Of a DNA stretch of 62,000 nucleotides, positions 11,618 through 23,379 are shown piece by piece. The stretch spans positions 810,524-872,523 of the forward strand of contig RPFO01000123.1 in NCBI GenBank assembly GCA_009746045.1. The letters run 5' to 3'. The translations under genes and the position numbers were made by a program. Every line of letters starts with the position of its first letter. Position 1 is the stretch's first letter. The notes under the pieces were generated by a model. It made no database searches. It saw only the letters and a program-made list of their open reading frames with translations, and was not told the origin of the DNA. This DNA is from Mesostigma viride. Its lineage: Eukaryota; Streptophyta; Mesostigmatophyceae; Mesostigmatales; Mesostigmataceae.

Positions 11618-14600
11618 ATGGTCAGATCGCGAGATAATAAGAGCTCGAAGGTGGGGTCCATCGATGAAAAAGTGGCCTCTGCATTCAAGCCCATCTTAGG
11701 CCCGCTGTCAAATGTATGCTGCAATAAGTTCAGCACGTCCTCCGTCGGCGGTCTTCTCGCCATTCTCGTGGCGGCAGTGGCATTGTCTTTCGCCTTGGGG
11801 TATGCCGTGACGTTAGGATTTTCCTACCGCACGGCGAGTTCGTCCTACGCTAGTGTCCCGAAAGTCGAAGTACATGACGATCCCGCTGTCTGGGAGGAAT
11901 GTGAGAACAGGCTACGGGAGGCCCAGGTCGGATTTTTCATGGGGCACGCCTGCCTGTTCAATGTCAGTAGAAAGGCGGATTGGGTTGCCACTCGCATGTT
12001 TTTTGACGCGCAAGAGGGTGCCGAAGAAAGTCAAACGACGGAAGAAGGCGAGCAACCATCTTGCGCTTTCATCAACTTGGGGGTCCGCGGTGGCGAATGG
12101 CTGCGGAATTGGAAAGAAACAGGGGCCTTGGATGCATGCTACAGCTTCACATATGCGCAACCGAAGGCCCTGGATCCGCTCAAGCAGGTGCGTGCCTGGC
12201 TGCCGACGGTGCTGGAAATGTCAAAGTCGGGGGGATGAGGCGAGCGGAGGGGGAGGAACGGGAGGTTGGCATGTCGTAAGAAGCTGCATATGTTTCACGA
12301 GCCACAGTTTTGCTCATGTTTGTTCCTGTCCACGTACCCTGTACCTTTGTGTCAAAACCTGGCAACCCCTGCCAACAAGCATGGCGGTAATGTGCCTTAG
12401 GGCTACTTTTCTCTGTGGTCTGCACAATGTGGTACTGCAGGCCACGTCTGGTTTCCAGAAGTTCTTTGTGCGCCCGATGTGGAAGCCGGGCACACACACA
12501 CTGGACGGCGAGTTCGCCAAGATCAACGCGGCAGTGCCGGACGGTGCGAAGCGCGAATGTCCATGCTGTTAGGTGGAGGAGTCGGTTAGCTACGATCAAT
12601 GCTAGGTGCCGGATGGTGGATGGCGTGCACACTGTGATGGCTGCTGGCTGTTCACCCTATACCAGGAGTAGGAACCCTGCAGTGTGACACCCGAGGCTTC
12701 ATGTTCGCCACTCCGGGCATTTGCTCCCGGGCATCTCGTTGTTGCCCCTGTACCTGATGCCGAGCCGTGTTCCATCTGGCGCAGCGATCCGGGCCATGCG
12801 GGAACTCAGAGCAGCGCCCCTCACCATCATCAAGCATTTTTTCCTTTTCAAGTGTGACCCTCGCACAGCCCCGCTCATGCTGGCCTGGCATGCGAATGTT
12901 GTAGCTTGCCAAACTAACTGGCCACCCCATTATCTAGACGTGGCCCACTGCGTACCTGCCGCTGATAGTCCATGTAGTTGTCCCCTCCGCCACCCCACCC
13001 CTCCGCCTACCTCTTGACATTACTGCCATCCCCCCGGGGGGGGGGGGGGGGGGGGGGGGGGGCAGCATGAGGGCAGGGGTTGTCATGATTGTGCCTTGAC
13101 AGCATGTTGGTCATGGCTCCGGGCCCAGGTTGGGAGGGTCACCGCAGGCATAGCCCTGGCCGGTCTCTCTGCCGAACAGGGTGGTTGTCAACAGGTCTGC
13201 ACAATGCCAGGGGGGTGCCCCTTTATGGGGTGCCGGGCGATGCTGCCAGCCCATGGGGGTGCGCCTTGGTGCGTGGGTCATGAGGGTGGGGCGTCGTGCC
13301 GGCTGGGGCCTGGGTGGGAAGGCCAGCGCCCAGTCTTAGTCTCCTTTATTTGTTCATATGGTCTTCTCGAGAGGTCCCCAGTTCGATTCCGGTCGGATTC
13401 ATTTGCAGATCGCGTTTTCCGCGTTTTCCGCGGACCGGCACTGAACGCAAATGGTTTTCACCTTTGCGGCGTGCCAAATCAGAATATGGTCTTCTCCAAA
13501 ACTGGCTATTCTTGGGCTGGAAGCGTGTCGCTGGCATGTGGGGTATTTTTATTGGTCCTGCATGGCCGGGGCATCCTCCCCCGCTGTTTGTACAGGCTTT
13601 CGTGGAGAGGCTGATGTGCTTTTCTCCCTCTCCTCATCCCCCCCTTAGTTGCCGCGTTGTGCCTTCCCCCCCCCCCCTTTTTTTGGCCCAGGCACGGTGT
13701 TTGTGAAGATCAACGTGCCGGACTACGAGGCCAACCACCTGCAGGGCTTTTCCGAGGGCCTGTCGTCGGGCCGCGTGGGCGCGGTCGTGTGGGAGCGCGA
13801 CGTGCTGAATGCCAAGGGGCGCAGCTTGCAGGACGAGGTCGAGTTCGTGTCGCGCTACGGGTACCACGTGAGTCGTTTTGTGTCAGCTATGTCCACCATG
13901 TGAGCGGCATGCACTACATCATGGCTACGGGCACCACATGGGTGCCTCGTTTTTCTATATGTTTGTGTCGTGCTACGGGCACCACATGGGTGTGCTAGTG
14001 CTGTCACGCAATGCCCCACCAGGCAATGGTTCTCGTCCTCTCCGCAATGCGCACTCGTGCCCTTCCATGCCCTTCCATGCCCTTCCATGCCCTTCCATGC
14101 CCTTCCATGCCCTTCCATGCCCTTCCATGCCCTTCCATGCCCCTCCTTGCCCTTCCATGCCCTTCCATGCCCTTCCATGCCCTTCCATGCCCTTCCATGC
14201 CCTTCCATGCCCTTCCATGCCCTTCCATGCCCTTCCATGCCCTTCCATGCCCTTCCATGCCCTTCCATGCCCTTCCATGCCCTTCCATGCCCCTCCATGC
14301 CCTTCCATGCCCTTCCATGCCCCTCCATGCCCTTCCATGCCCTTCCATGCCCTTCCATGCCCTTCCATGCCCTTCCATGCCCTTCCATGCCCCTCCATGC
14401 CCTTCCATGCCCTTCCATGCCCTTCCATGCCCTTCCATGCCCCTCCATGCCCTTCCACATGGCGGCCCAGTCACTCTCTTTTGCCCATGAGAGAGGATGT
14501 GTGTCAGAAGCGCGGCCTCCAGGGCTGGTACCCGGTGGCCCTGGCCACCGTCCTTGCCACTTGCCGTAGTCCATGACCCAGGTCATGCGCTGGTGTTATG

Positions 14601-16564
14601 CCACCGTCTGCGGTGGTCATTTATTCTTCCTGTGGCCTCCCTAGCTGTTGTCCCCCCTGTGGCACCTGCCAGTCGCTACTGTCCCCCCGTTTGTGTTTTG
14701 CCTCGTGGGTCGGGACGGCACTTGTCGGGTGCTTGCGCATTTGTCCTTCTGGACGACACAGGTCGTTCATGCGGTCCCCTGTGCCCGCTGTGTGAGGCTT
14801 GCTTGGGTGTTGCTTTTAAAGGATCCAGCCCGAAGCTCGATTGTGGGGCAAATAGTGATGGTGGCAGCACCAGGAGGATGTGGGATACACAGGCGTTGTT
14901 GCGGGGGTTGACCACTCGCTTCCTAGAAAGGCCCGAATAGGCACATGCCGCCCCCCATGCAGTAAATTGGAAGTCACTAGCCCTGCCTTTGCCACCCCCC
15001 TCTACAAGGATTATGGTTACGACTTCGGGGATGACCAAACGGTGGGAAGGACATAGCAAGGTGAACGCACGCCGTCTGTTTCTGCCCCCTGTTTCTGCTG
15101 CGGCGGCCGATGATCTGGACGATGCTGTGCAGTTGCTGTCATGCGGAACGGCGAATTGCCTTTTGTCGTTCCCATCCATGACATGTATGTCCGCCCACAT
15201 AGACGCCCGCACATGTCCGCCCGCATAGACGCCCACACATGTATGTATCACAGTGAACAAATCTGTGAAACTTTTGGTACCGTACTGGATTCAAACTCAT
15301 GATGTCTAGCACGATTTGCGACTACAAGGGTCTCCTGATTCTTAGGCATCCCAAGCTACAGTCCAACTGCGAAAAAGCTCTTTCCCGGAGAGCGGTGCTA
15401 GTGTGTCTGAAATTCCCTAATACCCGTGGATCGAGTCTAACTGCTAGTCCCATGGGGGCGAATGTGAGTAGTAGTACTCTTCACATGGTCACACAACAGC
15501 GTAAGCGGTGCAACGGTGACTCCAGGTTGACAACGGCTGAACCATGGACCTCCGCAGTGCGCCAGCACCTCGTAGCCGAAATATCATCCAAATGACAATT
15601 GAACTTTTGGTACCATACTGGATTCAAACACAGGACCTCTAGCACGATTTCGCGTGATAACCCAACCCCTGGCCGTCTCACCTTCTCACAACCCTTCCCC
15701 CCCCCCCCCCCCCGCGCCCTCGCCCATACACACACGCACGCTCATTGTTCTCTTCCCCCGTTCGTTGACGGCTGCCAGGTGTACCTTGCGAGCGTCCACG
15801 GCGACCCCTCCGGTGAGGACGACGGCCTCCAGCCCGGCGCCTTCCTGCGCCTGGACGGCAACCACTGGGACAGCTCGTTTGCGTCAATGCACGCGCCCCT
15901 TGTCATGACGCTGCTGGCCGTGAAGGAGACGCACCCGCTGGCCCACGAGCTGGACACGCAGCACTCGCTGTGCCCCGTGGTGGCCAGCTACGGCGGCCCC
16001 ACGTGCTCCTGCGTGATGGAGCGGTTTGGCCGTGTGAACCACACGTGCACGCTGGCCTCCCTTGTCATGCGCAGTGCCCAAGAGGTCGATTCGTCGGTCA
16101 CAGAGGCCCAGGAGGCGGCGCGGCAGGCGGCGGCGCAGGCGCGTGAGGCATTGCGTGCGGCGGAAGCGCAGCGCGAGCGTGCCAAGAAGGCGATCGAGCT
16201 GCAGCAGTCGGCGCAGAAGGCGCTGGAGCTGCACCGCGAGAAGACGCGCAAGGCCGAGGACGACGCGCAGAAGGCGATCGAGCGCGCGCAGGCGACGGAG
16301 GTGCGGCAGAAGGAGATGGAGGCCACGCAGCGCTACTGGCAGAGCAAGCACGACCAGCTGCAGGCGACGATCCGCGAGCTGGAGAAGAGGCACGCGGCCA
16401 ACCAGGCGGTGGCGGCGTTGGGTGTCCCGCAGCTGCACCGCACGTCCACGCTGCAGCGGGCCACGACGACACCTGTCACGCACGCGAGCGACATCCCGCG
16501 TGACGCCCACGGGCACATCAAGAAACCACCAACTAGGCGGCGCGGCAAGGGCCGGGGGCTGTGA
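11618..16564 (+). CDS. Type II membrane protein, degenerate FkbM-like domain
   Basis: Four phase-consistent exons (11618-12187, 12441-12543, 13692-13867, 15779-16564) encode 544 residues. Residues 43-68 form one transmembrane segment after a basic N-terminus without a signal peptide, implying a type II Golgi/ER-type protein. The lumenal part follows the FkbM methyltransferase pattern in altered form: FINLGVRGGEW (about 150-160) for the usual DxGAxxG loop, FTYAQP (about 177-182) for FEPxP, and FVKINVPDYE (about 228-237) for KIDVEGxE. Key acidic residues are replaced, so catalysis is doubtful. Residues about 388-490 are an Ala/Glu/Arg-rich coiled coil and the C-terminus is very basic. Splice sites include GTGCGT, GTGAGT and CAG ends. 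The start is the first ATG before the basic segment; the frame is open further upstream without an ATG. Confidence 0.65.
13037..13062. repeat. Poly-G homopolymer
   Basis: A run of roughly 26 G after CCCCCC, in an intron of the FkbM-like gene. Its true length is unreliable in any assembly. Confidence 0.85.
14058..14456. repeat. 10-bp CCTTCCATGC satellite
   Basis: About 40 copies of a 10-bp unit, with a T-to-C variant (CCCTCCATGC) in several units. It lies in the third intron of the FkbM-like gene. All frames are open because the unit has no stop codon in five of six frames; none is a gene. Confidence 0.95.
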
Positions 16565-17215
16565 GGCGCGACCGAGGGGCACCCCCAGGCTGGCGACGTC
16601 CTACAGCTGCCAGCATGGGCACCTTGCGCACATGTGGCCATTGGAGAATACCATGTGCGGCACACCATAAGACAGGGGGTAGGGGTCAGCCAATACGTGC
16701 AGGTATCTGGGTTTAGGGTATCTGGGCAAACGGGTTGTCCGGCCCCTTGTGGCCCATTGCTGGTGGTCGCCAGCTTCTGTGTGAAGGGCCTGGGTGCCAA
16801 GGCACAACGCTCCTAAGCAGGAGTACGACGTCAACGACTTAGGTTACCTTGGTAGTTGCTTTGCATGCCCTCCCCATATACATCCCCGCCCCTTTGGTGC
16901 CGGACTTTCCAGGTTTTCGTGGCATGGGGAATATAAGTTGAGCACAGCACAGCGCGCATCGCTGCTTTCGCTGTTCTCAGAAGCTTATGTACGTTGCAAG
17001 CTGTTGATAGTACCTCCCCCTTCAGTTGCAATAAGTGAGAAATGCTGTAGAACTGGACCCAGTTGCCTTGGGACTATTCCAGTGTTTGGTGCTTCTTGCA
17101 TCAACAGCAAGTGGTGGCCCGGTTGACAGGAGGGAGGGGGCAAAGCCATTGACGTGACTATCCATGGGAACACAGCTGACAACATGTTCTCAATATTAAG
17201 TAATTAATGAGTTAA
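16565..17215. other. Downstream of FkbM-like gene, nothing recognised
   Basis: 3' flank of the FkbM-like gene. No conserved protein, RNA or repeat is visible before the LINE 3' end that begins near 17,216. Confidence 0.5.
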
Positions 17216-18249
17216 ACTCGTGCTCCCGTCGGGGAGTCACGGAGCATTAATATCCCTGATGGATGGATGGATGGATGGATGGATGGATGGATGGATGGAT
17301 GGATGGATGGATGGATGGATGGATGGATGGATGGATGGATGGATGGATGGATGGATGGATGGATGGATGGATGGATGGATGGATGGATGGATGGATGGAT
17401 GGATGGATGGATGGATGGATGGATGGATGGATGGATGGATGGATGGATGGATGGATGGATGGATGGATGGATGGATGGATGGATGGATGGATGGATGGAT
17501 GGATGGATGGATGGATGGATGGCTGCACACAATCCTACCGGTCTATTCTATCTATTATACCTTCTATCTAGAGTGAGCTAGCCAGCTACCCTAGGGGTCT
17601 GGCCTAGCATGCTCCCCGCGTTTGCAAACAAGCGGCTTCCCCACTGGTGGGGGGTCATTGTCATCTATAACCTAGGCCCACTTGGCTTTGTCCATGATCT
17701 TTTTCCCAATCACGGAGAGGCCGAGGCCCCCCATGTCCTCTACGAACTGCTCCTTGAAAGTGCGCGGGCCTTGCGGCAATGTAGCATTGCTGGGCCCGTT
17801 CCGACGTGAGGAGGTGCCTGCCTGGCTGCATGAGCAGGTCGCAGCCCTGCGGGGGGGGCACGAGATGTGTCTACCTGGTTGGTGCGAGCTAAGTGCCCTA
17901 CTAGTAGTTGCAGTCTACGCTGCTTGATGGTGCTAGCTGGTGGTAAGTTGCATGCCGAGGTGCAAGTCTCCTTGCGAACGTGTGCGGCATAGCCCACACG
18001 GAAACTTGACCGCAGCATGTTGGCAACCGCGCCGTCCAGCTTTTTCGCAAGGTCAGCTGTGAGGGTCCACGTCTCGGCCCCATACTTGAGATCAGGGAGG
18101 ACCGAAGGATTAACAGGTCCTGTTTCTCTAGCTTGCCCAAGGGCCTGCATCACAGGGCCCGGCCTGTAATGGCGTAAGCCGTGCCATGCAGCCCGTGGGG
18201 AAGCGCCCGCGTTAGCAAACACGCGGGAGGCACGCCAGAGAGGTCCCAT
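17216..18249 (-). mobile_element. LINE copy A: ORF2 C-terminus, UTR, (CATC)n array
   Basis: Read on the minus strand, 18249-17740 encodes the C-terminal part of LINE ORF2 (YGAETWTLTADL, RRLQLLVGHLARTNQ), frameshifted in places. The UTR ends GACCGGTAGGATTGTGTG, then a (CATC)n array occupies 17521-17260. Beyond the array the strand reads CTCCCCGACGGGAG (17236-17223), a perfect hairpin, and an A/T-rich end. The array therefore lies inside the element just before its 3' terminus. Confidence 0.7.
17260..17521. repeat. (GGAT)n array in LINE copy A
   Basis: About 65 uninterrupted GGAT units on the plus strand. All open frames across it are artefacts. Confidence 0.97.
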
Positions 18250-18604
18250 AGGGTAGAGAGCTTAGACTAGAGTTGGCTCAAGCACTTGATGTTGTAGATA
18301 GATTAGACCGGTAGGATTGTGTGTCCCCATCCATCCATCCATCCATCCATCCATCCATCCATCCATCCACCCACCCACCCACCCACCCACCCACCCACCC
18401 ACCCACCCACCCACCCACCCACCCACCCACCCACCCACCCACCCACCCACCCACCCACCCACCCACCCACCCACCCACCCACCCACCAACCCACCCACCC
18501 ACCCACCCACCCACCCACCCACCCACCCACCCACCCACCCACCCACCCATCCATCCATCCATCCATCCATCCATCCATCCATCCATCCATCCATCCATAA
18601 AGGG
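18250..18604 (+). mobile_element. LINE copy B 3' end with (CATC)n(CACC)n array
   Basis: On the plus strand, TAGACCGGTAGGATTGTGTG at about 18,304 is followed by CATC units, a long CACC block (18,369-18,548) and CATC units again to 18,598. The CACC block is a homogenised C-for-T variant of the flanking unit. The element's terminal hairpin (CTCCCCAACGGGAG, 20360-20373) is now displaced by the piggyBac-like insertion at TTAA. Confidence 0.65.
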
Positions 18605-20349
18605 TTAACCCGTGTTTTTTTAATTAGAACGCGATATATCGCGTTGTAAGCTTTTTTTAGAACGCGTATAGCACCTAAGGAAAATTTTTTTTCATGGTCA
18701 TGTATATACTTTCCTGAAAGCCCATAAATCAAAGGATTTTTTGAGCTACTCAGACCTACAAAATGCTTATTCATTAGAGAGATACACTGGTTTGAATACA
18801 GGGGGGTCTGACCATGACCGCGATTTCTTGACCCTAGGTCACAAGTCATGTGCTTATTCACAAATGGTTCATGAAAAAAATCTGGCTTCTTGCACGAGCT
18901 ATGGGCAACATATGCAGGCTCTGTGAAACAAAACTCAGGCCCATTGGGCCACTGGAGCTATTTTTCATTAGCATCACAATTACAACGCAGTACAACGCAG
19001 TGGGAAACATGAGAGCCCTTGACAACATTACGCAACGACCCGAGCCCCATAAACGGGGCCATAGTGAGCTTGGAGGGTCAAAACGTTGAAAATAGGTGTT
19101 GTATAAGTTATACTGCATCAAACATGCATCAAACATCATGACTGGATGACCTAATATGACTGAATCAGGCAGCCATAGCCAAAGCATCATCCACTCTCAC
19201 AACGTGTTGAGCACATGCCTCGTGGGAATGGAGGTGCTGGGTTTTCATTCCATAACGCGTGCAATACTGAAAGAAAGAGGCACGTGTAATGCAAGGCTTG
19301 GATAGGTTGAGTGATCCATGAGCTTACATGCAGGCAAAGATGACGCTGGAATGCATGCTAGCAAATGGTGGCAAGATGCTAACAACACATGATTATACAC
19401 CATGATTATGGGCACCCAGCTGATCTTCTTGCACAATCAACGCAGTATAAACCATCAACATCCAATCCTCACGATATATGCACGGCTTGACGACGTATAC
19501 AGCACCTAAATACTGCACAACTGCAACCTGCTATGGCTGACATGCAAGCAACGTCGAGTAGGATGGCGGTCTTAGAGAGGCTGGGCAGAGGTCGGTAGAA
19601 ATAAGTGGAAAACTGGCAGAAACTAGGTAGAAACACGATATACTTACGCCTGCAAGCACTATTGAGCCGGTGGCAGAGGCCATTTCCAGGAAAATACAGC
19701 ATACCGTAGCAATAGCCACGGTCACGCCTTACGCTATTTGCAGGCACCATCATGCCCGGAGCTACCCAATAAAAGTCTGCACAAATCTCGGTTTAGCCGA
19801 GAGTCCGGGCGTTCGGAATGAATAAACATGTGTTAAGAAGTCGAAACACCATGGAAATACCAAGCATGGTGCCGCAGCAGACCCGAGTCTTGGCGTAATA
19901 ATATGTATGCCGGTTTCCAGGGTTTCCGCATGAAAGTTGGGTGAGAAACTGGAAAAAACTACGTTTCCTTTGCCCCAGTACCTCAACAAACTCGTAGAAA
20001 CCTAATTATCAACCTTTGAACGCATCATCATGGTCGTGCTACCCAACAGCCACTGAAATTCGCGCGAAAACTGGCGAGATCTACCTGCCGCCATCGCCGT
20101 CGTCTTCACCTTCGTCCCGCAAAAATGCCTGATTTCAGTGGTACATATTTGTTTGCAGCTGTCACAAAAAAAATACCAAAAATACCAGGATTTTTTCTTG
20201 AATTCTATGAGATGTTTCTGACCTATCTTGAAAGTTTCAGACCAAAAATCGCATGTTTAATAGGTTTGCCACGTGTCAGATTACAACGCGATACATCGCG
20301 TTCTAACCCTACAACGCGATGTATCGCGTTGTAAAAAAACACGGGTTAA
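18605..20349 (+). mobile_element. PiggyBac-like non-autonomous transposon
   Basis: TTAA at 18605-18608 and at 20346-20349 flank a 1,737-bp body. Its ends are inverted repeats: CCCGTGTTTTTTTA at the left, TAAAAAAACACGGG at the right, followed inward by palindromic CGCGATAYATCGCG blocks. TTAA target duplication and CCC termini are the signature of piggyBac-superfamily elements. No transposase is encoded inside, so it would have been moved by a transposase elsewhere. It interrupts the 3' end of LINE copy B. Confidence 0.7.
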
Positions 20350-21914
20350 GGCTCCGTGACTCCCCAACGGGAGCACGAGTTTGATTAATTAGACTGGTGC
20401 TCCCCGACGCATGGATGGATGGATGGATGGATGGATGGATGGATGGATGGATGGATGGATGGATGGATGGATGGATGGATGGATGGATGGATGGATGGAT
20501 GGATGGATGGATGGATGGATGGATGGATGGATGGATGGATGGATGGATGGATGGATGGATGGATGGATGGATGGATGGATGGATGGATGGATGGATGGAT
20601 GGATGGATGGATGGATGGATGGATGGATGGATGGATGGATGGATGGATGGATGGATGGACGGACGGACGGACGGACGGACGGACGGACGGACGGACGGAC
20701 GGACGGACGGACGGACGGACGGACGGACGGACGGACGGACGGACGGACGGACGGACGGACGGACGGACGGACGGACGGACGGACGGACGGACGGACGGAC
20801 GGACGGACGGACGGACGGACGGACGGACGGACGGACGGACGGACGGACGGACGGACGGACGGACGGACGGACGGACGGACGGACGGACGGACGGACGGAC
20901 GGACGGACGGACGGACGGACGGACGGACGGACGGACGGACGGACGGACGGACGGACGGACGGACGGACGGACGGACGGACGGACGGACGGACGGACGGAC
21001 GGACGGACGGACGGACGGACGGACGGACGGACGGACGGACGGACGGACGGACGGACGGACGGACGGACGGACGGACGGACGGACGGACGGACGGACGGAC
21101 GGACGGACGGACGGACGGACGGACGGACGGACGGACGGACGGACGGACGGACGGACGGACGGACGGACGGACGGACGGACGGACGGACGGACGGACGGAC
21201 GGACGGACGGACGGACGGACGGACGGACGGACGGACGGACGGACGGACGGACGGACGGACGGACGGACGGACGGACGGACGGACGGACGGACGGACGGAC
21301 GGACGGACGGACGGACGGACGGACGGACGGACGGACGGACGGACGGATGGATGGATGGATGGATGGATGGATGGATGGATGGATGGATGGATGGATGGAT
21401 GGATGGATGGATGGATGGATGGATGGATGGATGGATGGATGGATGGATGGATGGATGGATGGAAGGATGGATGGATGGGTACACGCAATCCTACCGGTCC
21501 AATCTATCTTTGAAATCAAGCCAACTCTATAACTATTAATTGAGAATGATAGATTACGAAGCCAACTCTATATCTATGGACGTGCTCTCTACCCTAGGGG
21601 TCTTGTCTAGCATGCTTCCCGCGTTTGCAAACACCCGGGCGCTTCCCCACGGGAGGTGGTTCGTTGTCCTCTATGACCTGGGCCCACTTGGCCTTGTCCA
21701 TCATCTTGTTCCAAATCACGGAGAGGCCGAGCCCCCCCATGTCCTCTACTACTAGCTGTTCTAGTTTGAAGGTGCGGGCCTTGCGGCGCCTAGCATTAAT
21801 TGCGGAGGCCGGCCCACGTGAGGAGGTGCCGGCCGGCCAGGCTGAGCTGGGCGCAATCCTGCGGGGGGGCCACGTGATGTGTCTACCTGCATGGTTGGTG
21901 CGAGCTAAGTGCCC
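20350..21914 (-). mobile_element. LINE copy C fragment with giant GGAT/GGAC array
   Basis: The first ~45 bp (20,350-20,395) are the displaced terminal hairpin of copy B. On the minus strand, 21914-21540 carries LINE C-terminal coding remnants and the UTR with the same CCGGTAGGATTG end as copies A and B. The tetranucleotide array follows. Confidence 0.6.
20409..21475. repeat. 1.07-kb GGAT-GGAC-GGAT array
   Basis: (GGAT)n from 20,409 to about 20,656, pure (GGAC)n to about 21,343, then (GGAT)n to 21,475. A single T-to-C variant has spread through the middle, the same arrangement as the CACC block at 18.4-18.5 kb. Long repetitive frames here are artefacts. Confidence 0.97.
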
Positions 21915-22932
21915 TACGCTTTACGACCTGTGCCTCCATCTTTACGACCAAGGTCGCCTCATCGGCAGCAACGGCTGCCGCTGGCAAACCCACGGCGCCC
22001 TGCTTGGCTGCCCCCGCCCCCAGCTCCAGCACACCATCCTCAACTCCCTTCTCGAGCGCTCTGACGACGAGATCTGGGCTCCATCCATCTCCGCCCCCAC
22101 CCTCCGTTCCATCCTCACGGAAGCCTTTCAGCAGCACGTGACCCCCCTTGCTGCTGACGTCGCAGCAATGGGTGGCACGCTGGCTGCTGAACTTCCTCAC
22201 ATTTCCGCCGCTGCCGCCTCCACCTCCACTGCCATTTCCGCCTCCACTGCCGACATCAAAGCCCAGCTCCTCGACCTCGACCAACGCCTTCAAGCCACCG
22301 CCAACGCCCTTGAGAGCTTGCATGACACCGCCGGCCTCACCGCCCAGGCGGTGAAGGACATCGCCGCCCAGCCGGCGTCTGCTGGCCCGGCCGGCGATGC
22401 TCCCTCCACCTGGGCGGACTTGCTTAAGCAGCACACCACCTCCACCACCTCCACCATCTCGGCACAACTCAAGCAACAAGCCCTCGACCTTCGCGAGGAA
22501 ACCGACATCGCCCGGCGCAGCCACAATGTCATCGTCAAGCACTTCGACCAGCCGGCAGGTGAGACCTCCACGACCCTTCTTGAGGCATTTAAGCGCGACA
22601 TTCTTGCCCCCATGCTACTCACTGGTGAGCTGGACATGTCGGCTGTCCGCCTCCCCCGCGCGCGGGGGAAGGCTGGCCCGGCACCCGTGCTCCTCACCTT
22701 TAAGTACATGGCGGACAAGCTGTCGTTCCTCAAATGCCGCAAGAAGCTCTCGAGGACTCGCTTCACGCTGGACGACGACTTGACCCTGGCCCAGCAACAG
22801 CGGCGACGCGAGCTATGGCCGGCCTACCTTCAGCTCCGGCACAGCGCAGGGGGGAAGCCGGTATACTGGAGGGGGGCGGTCATCCACGTTGACCACAAGC
22901 CCTGGCAGCCCCCTCCTGCCACCCCAGACTAG
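21915..22932 (+). CDS. LINE ORF1-like protein (coiled coil plus RRM-like)
   Basis: An open frame of about 339 residues from the LINE junction to the stop at 22932. The middle is Ala/Thr/Ser-rich with heptad-like spacing (ADIKAQLLDLDQRLQATANA). The C-terminal part matches the L1-type ORF1 RNA-binding pattern: SHNVIVKHFDQP, LLTFKYMADKLSFLKC, RFTLDDDLTLAQQQRRREL and VYWRGAVIHVDHK. The family acts as an RNA chaperone in the LINE ribonucleoprotein. No in-frame ATG at a natural N-terminus is evident, because the frame runs in from the neighbouring element, so the copy is probably 5'-truncated. Confidence 0.6.
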
Positions 22933-23379
22933 GGAATTCATACCAGTAGTGTAGATTAGTCAGGCTTAGCCTAGCATGTGGCCCACGCGCATGTGCGCCC
23001 ATAATGGCCCCCATGGATGTTGTCTACAGGATTTAGCCAAGCCCTGCCTATAACGGGACCCCCATGGATGTTGCATTAAGAATTTCGCCATTCTATGCCA
23101 TGCAGAGAGATCTATGCTCTCTGTAGAGAAGCCATGTCCTAGCTCTTGTATAGCCATGATGATCTTCCCCACCTATGACAGGCTCCCCTTCGCTGGGTGT
23201 TGCCTGAAACTCTGGGTGGTGCAGGTGCCCTAGTGCACCTAGAGCAAGTGTTGTTTACATTCCCACCCTTGCAGGAAGTAGCTTAGAATGTATGATAGGC
23301 CATATGCCCCTTCTCTGGGCTATGTGCTACATATACTCCCAACGGAGTTATGTTACAATTCAATTCAATTCAATTCAAG
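22933..23379 (+). mobile_element. 3' UTR of the ORF1-only element
   Basis: ORF1 is followed directly by about 400 bp of UTR, the hairpin CTCCCAACGGAG (23336-23347) and an (AATTC)n tail. No ORF2 lies between ORF1 and this end. Either ORF2 was deleted or the element is non-autonomous. Confidence 0.6.

Noticed and set aside
15599-15778. Upstream extension of the last FkbM-like exon as coding
   Set aside because: The in-frame stretch before 15779 is poly-C and low complexity, and the CAG acceptor at 15778 joins in phase with the exon ending at 13867.
20397-21539. Repetitive plus- and minus-strand ORFs across the GGAT/GGAC array
   Set aside because: Tetranucleotide arrays are open in several frames on both strands; there is no coding evidence.
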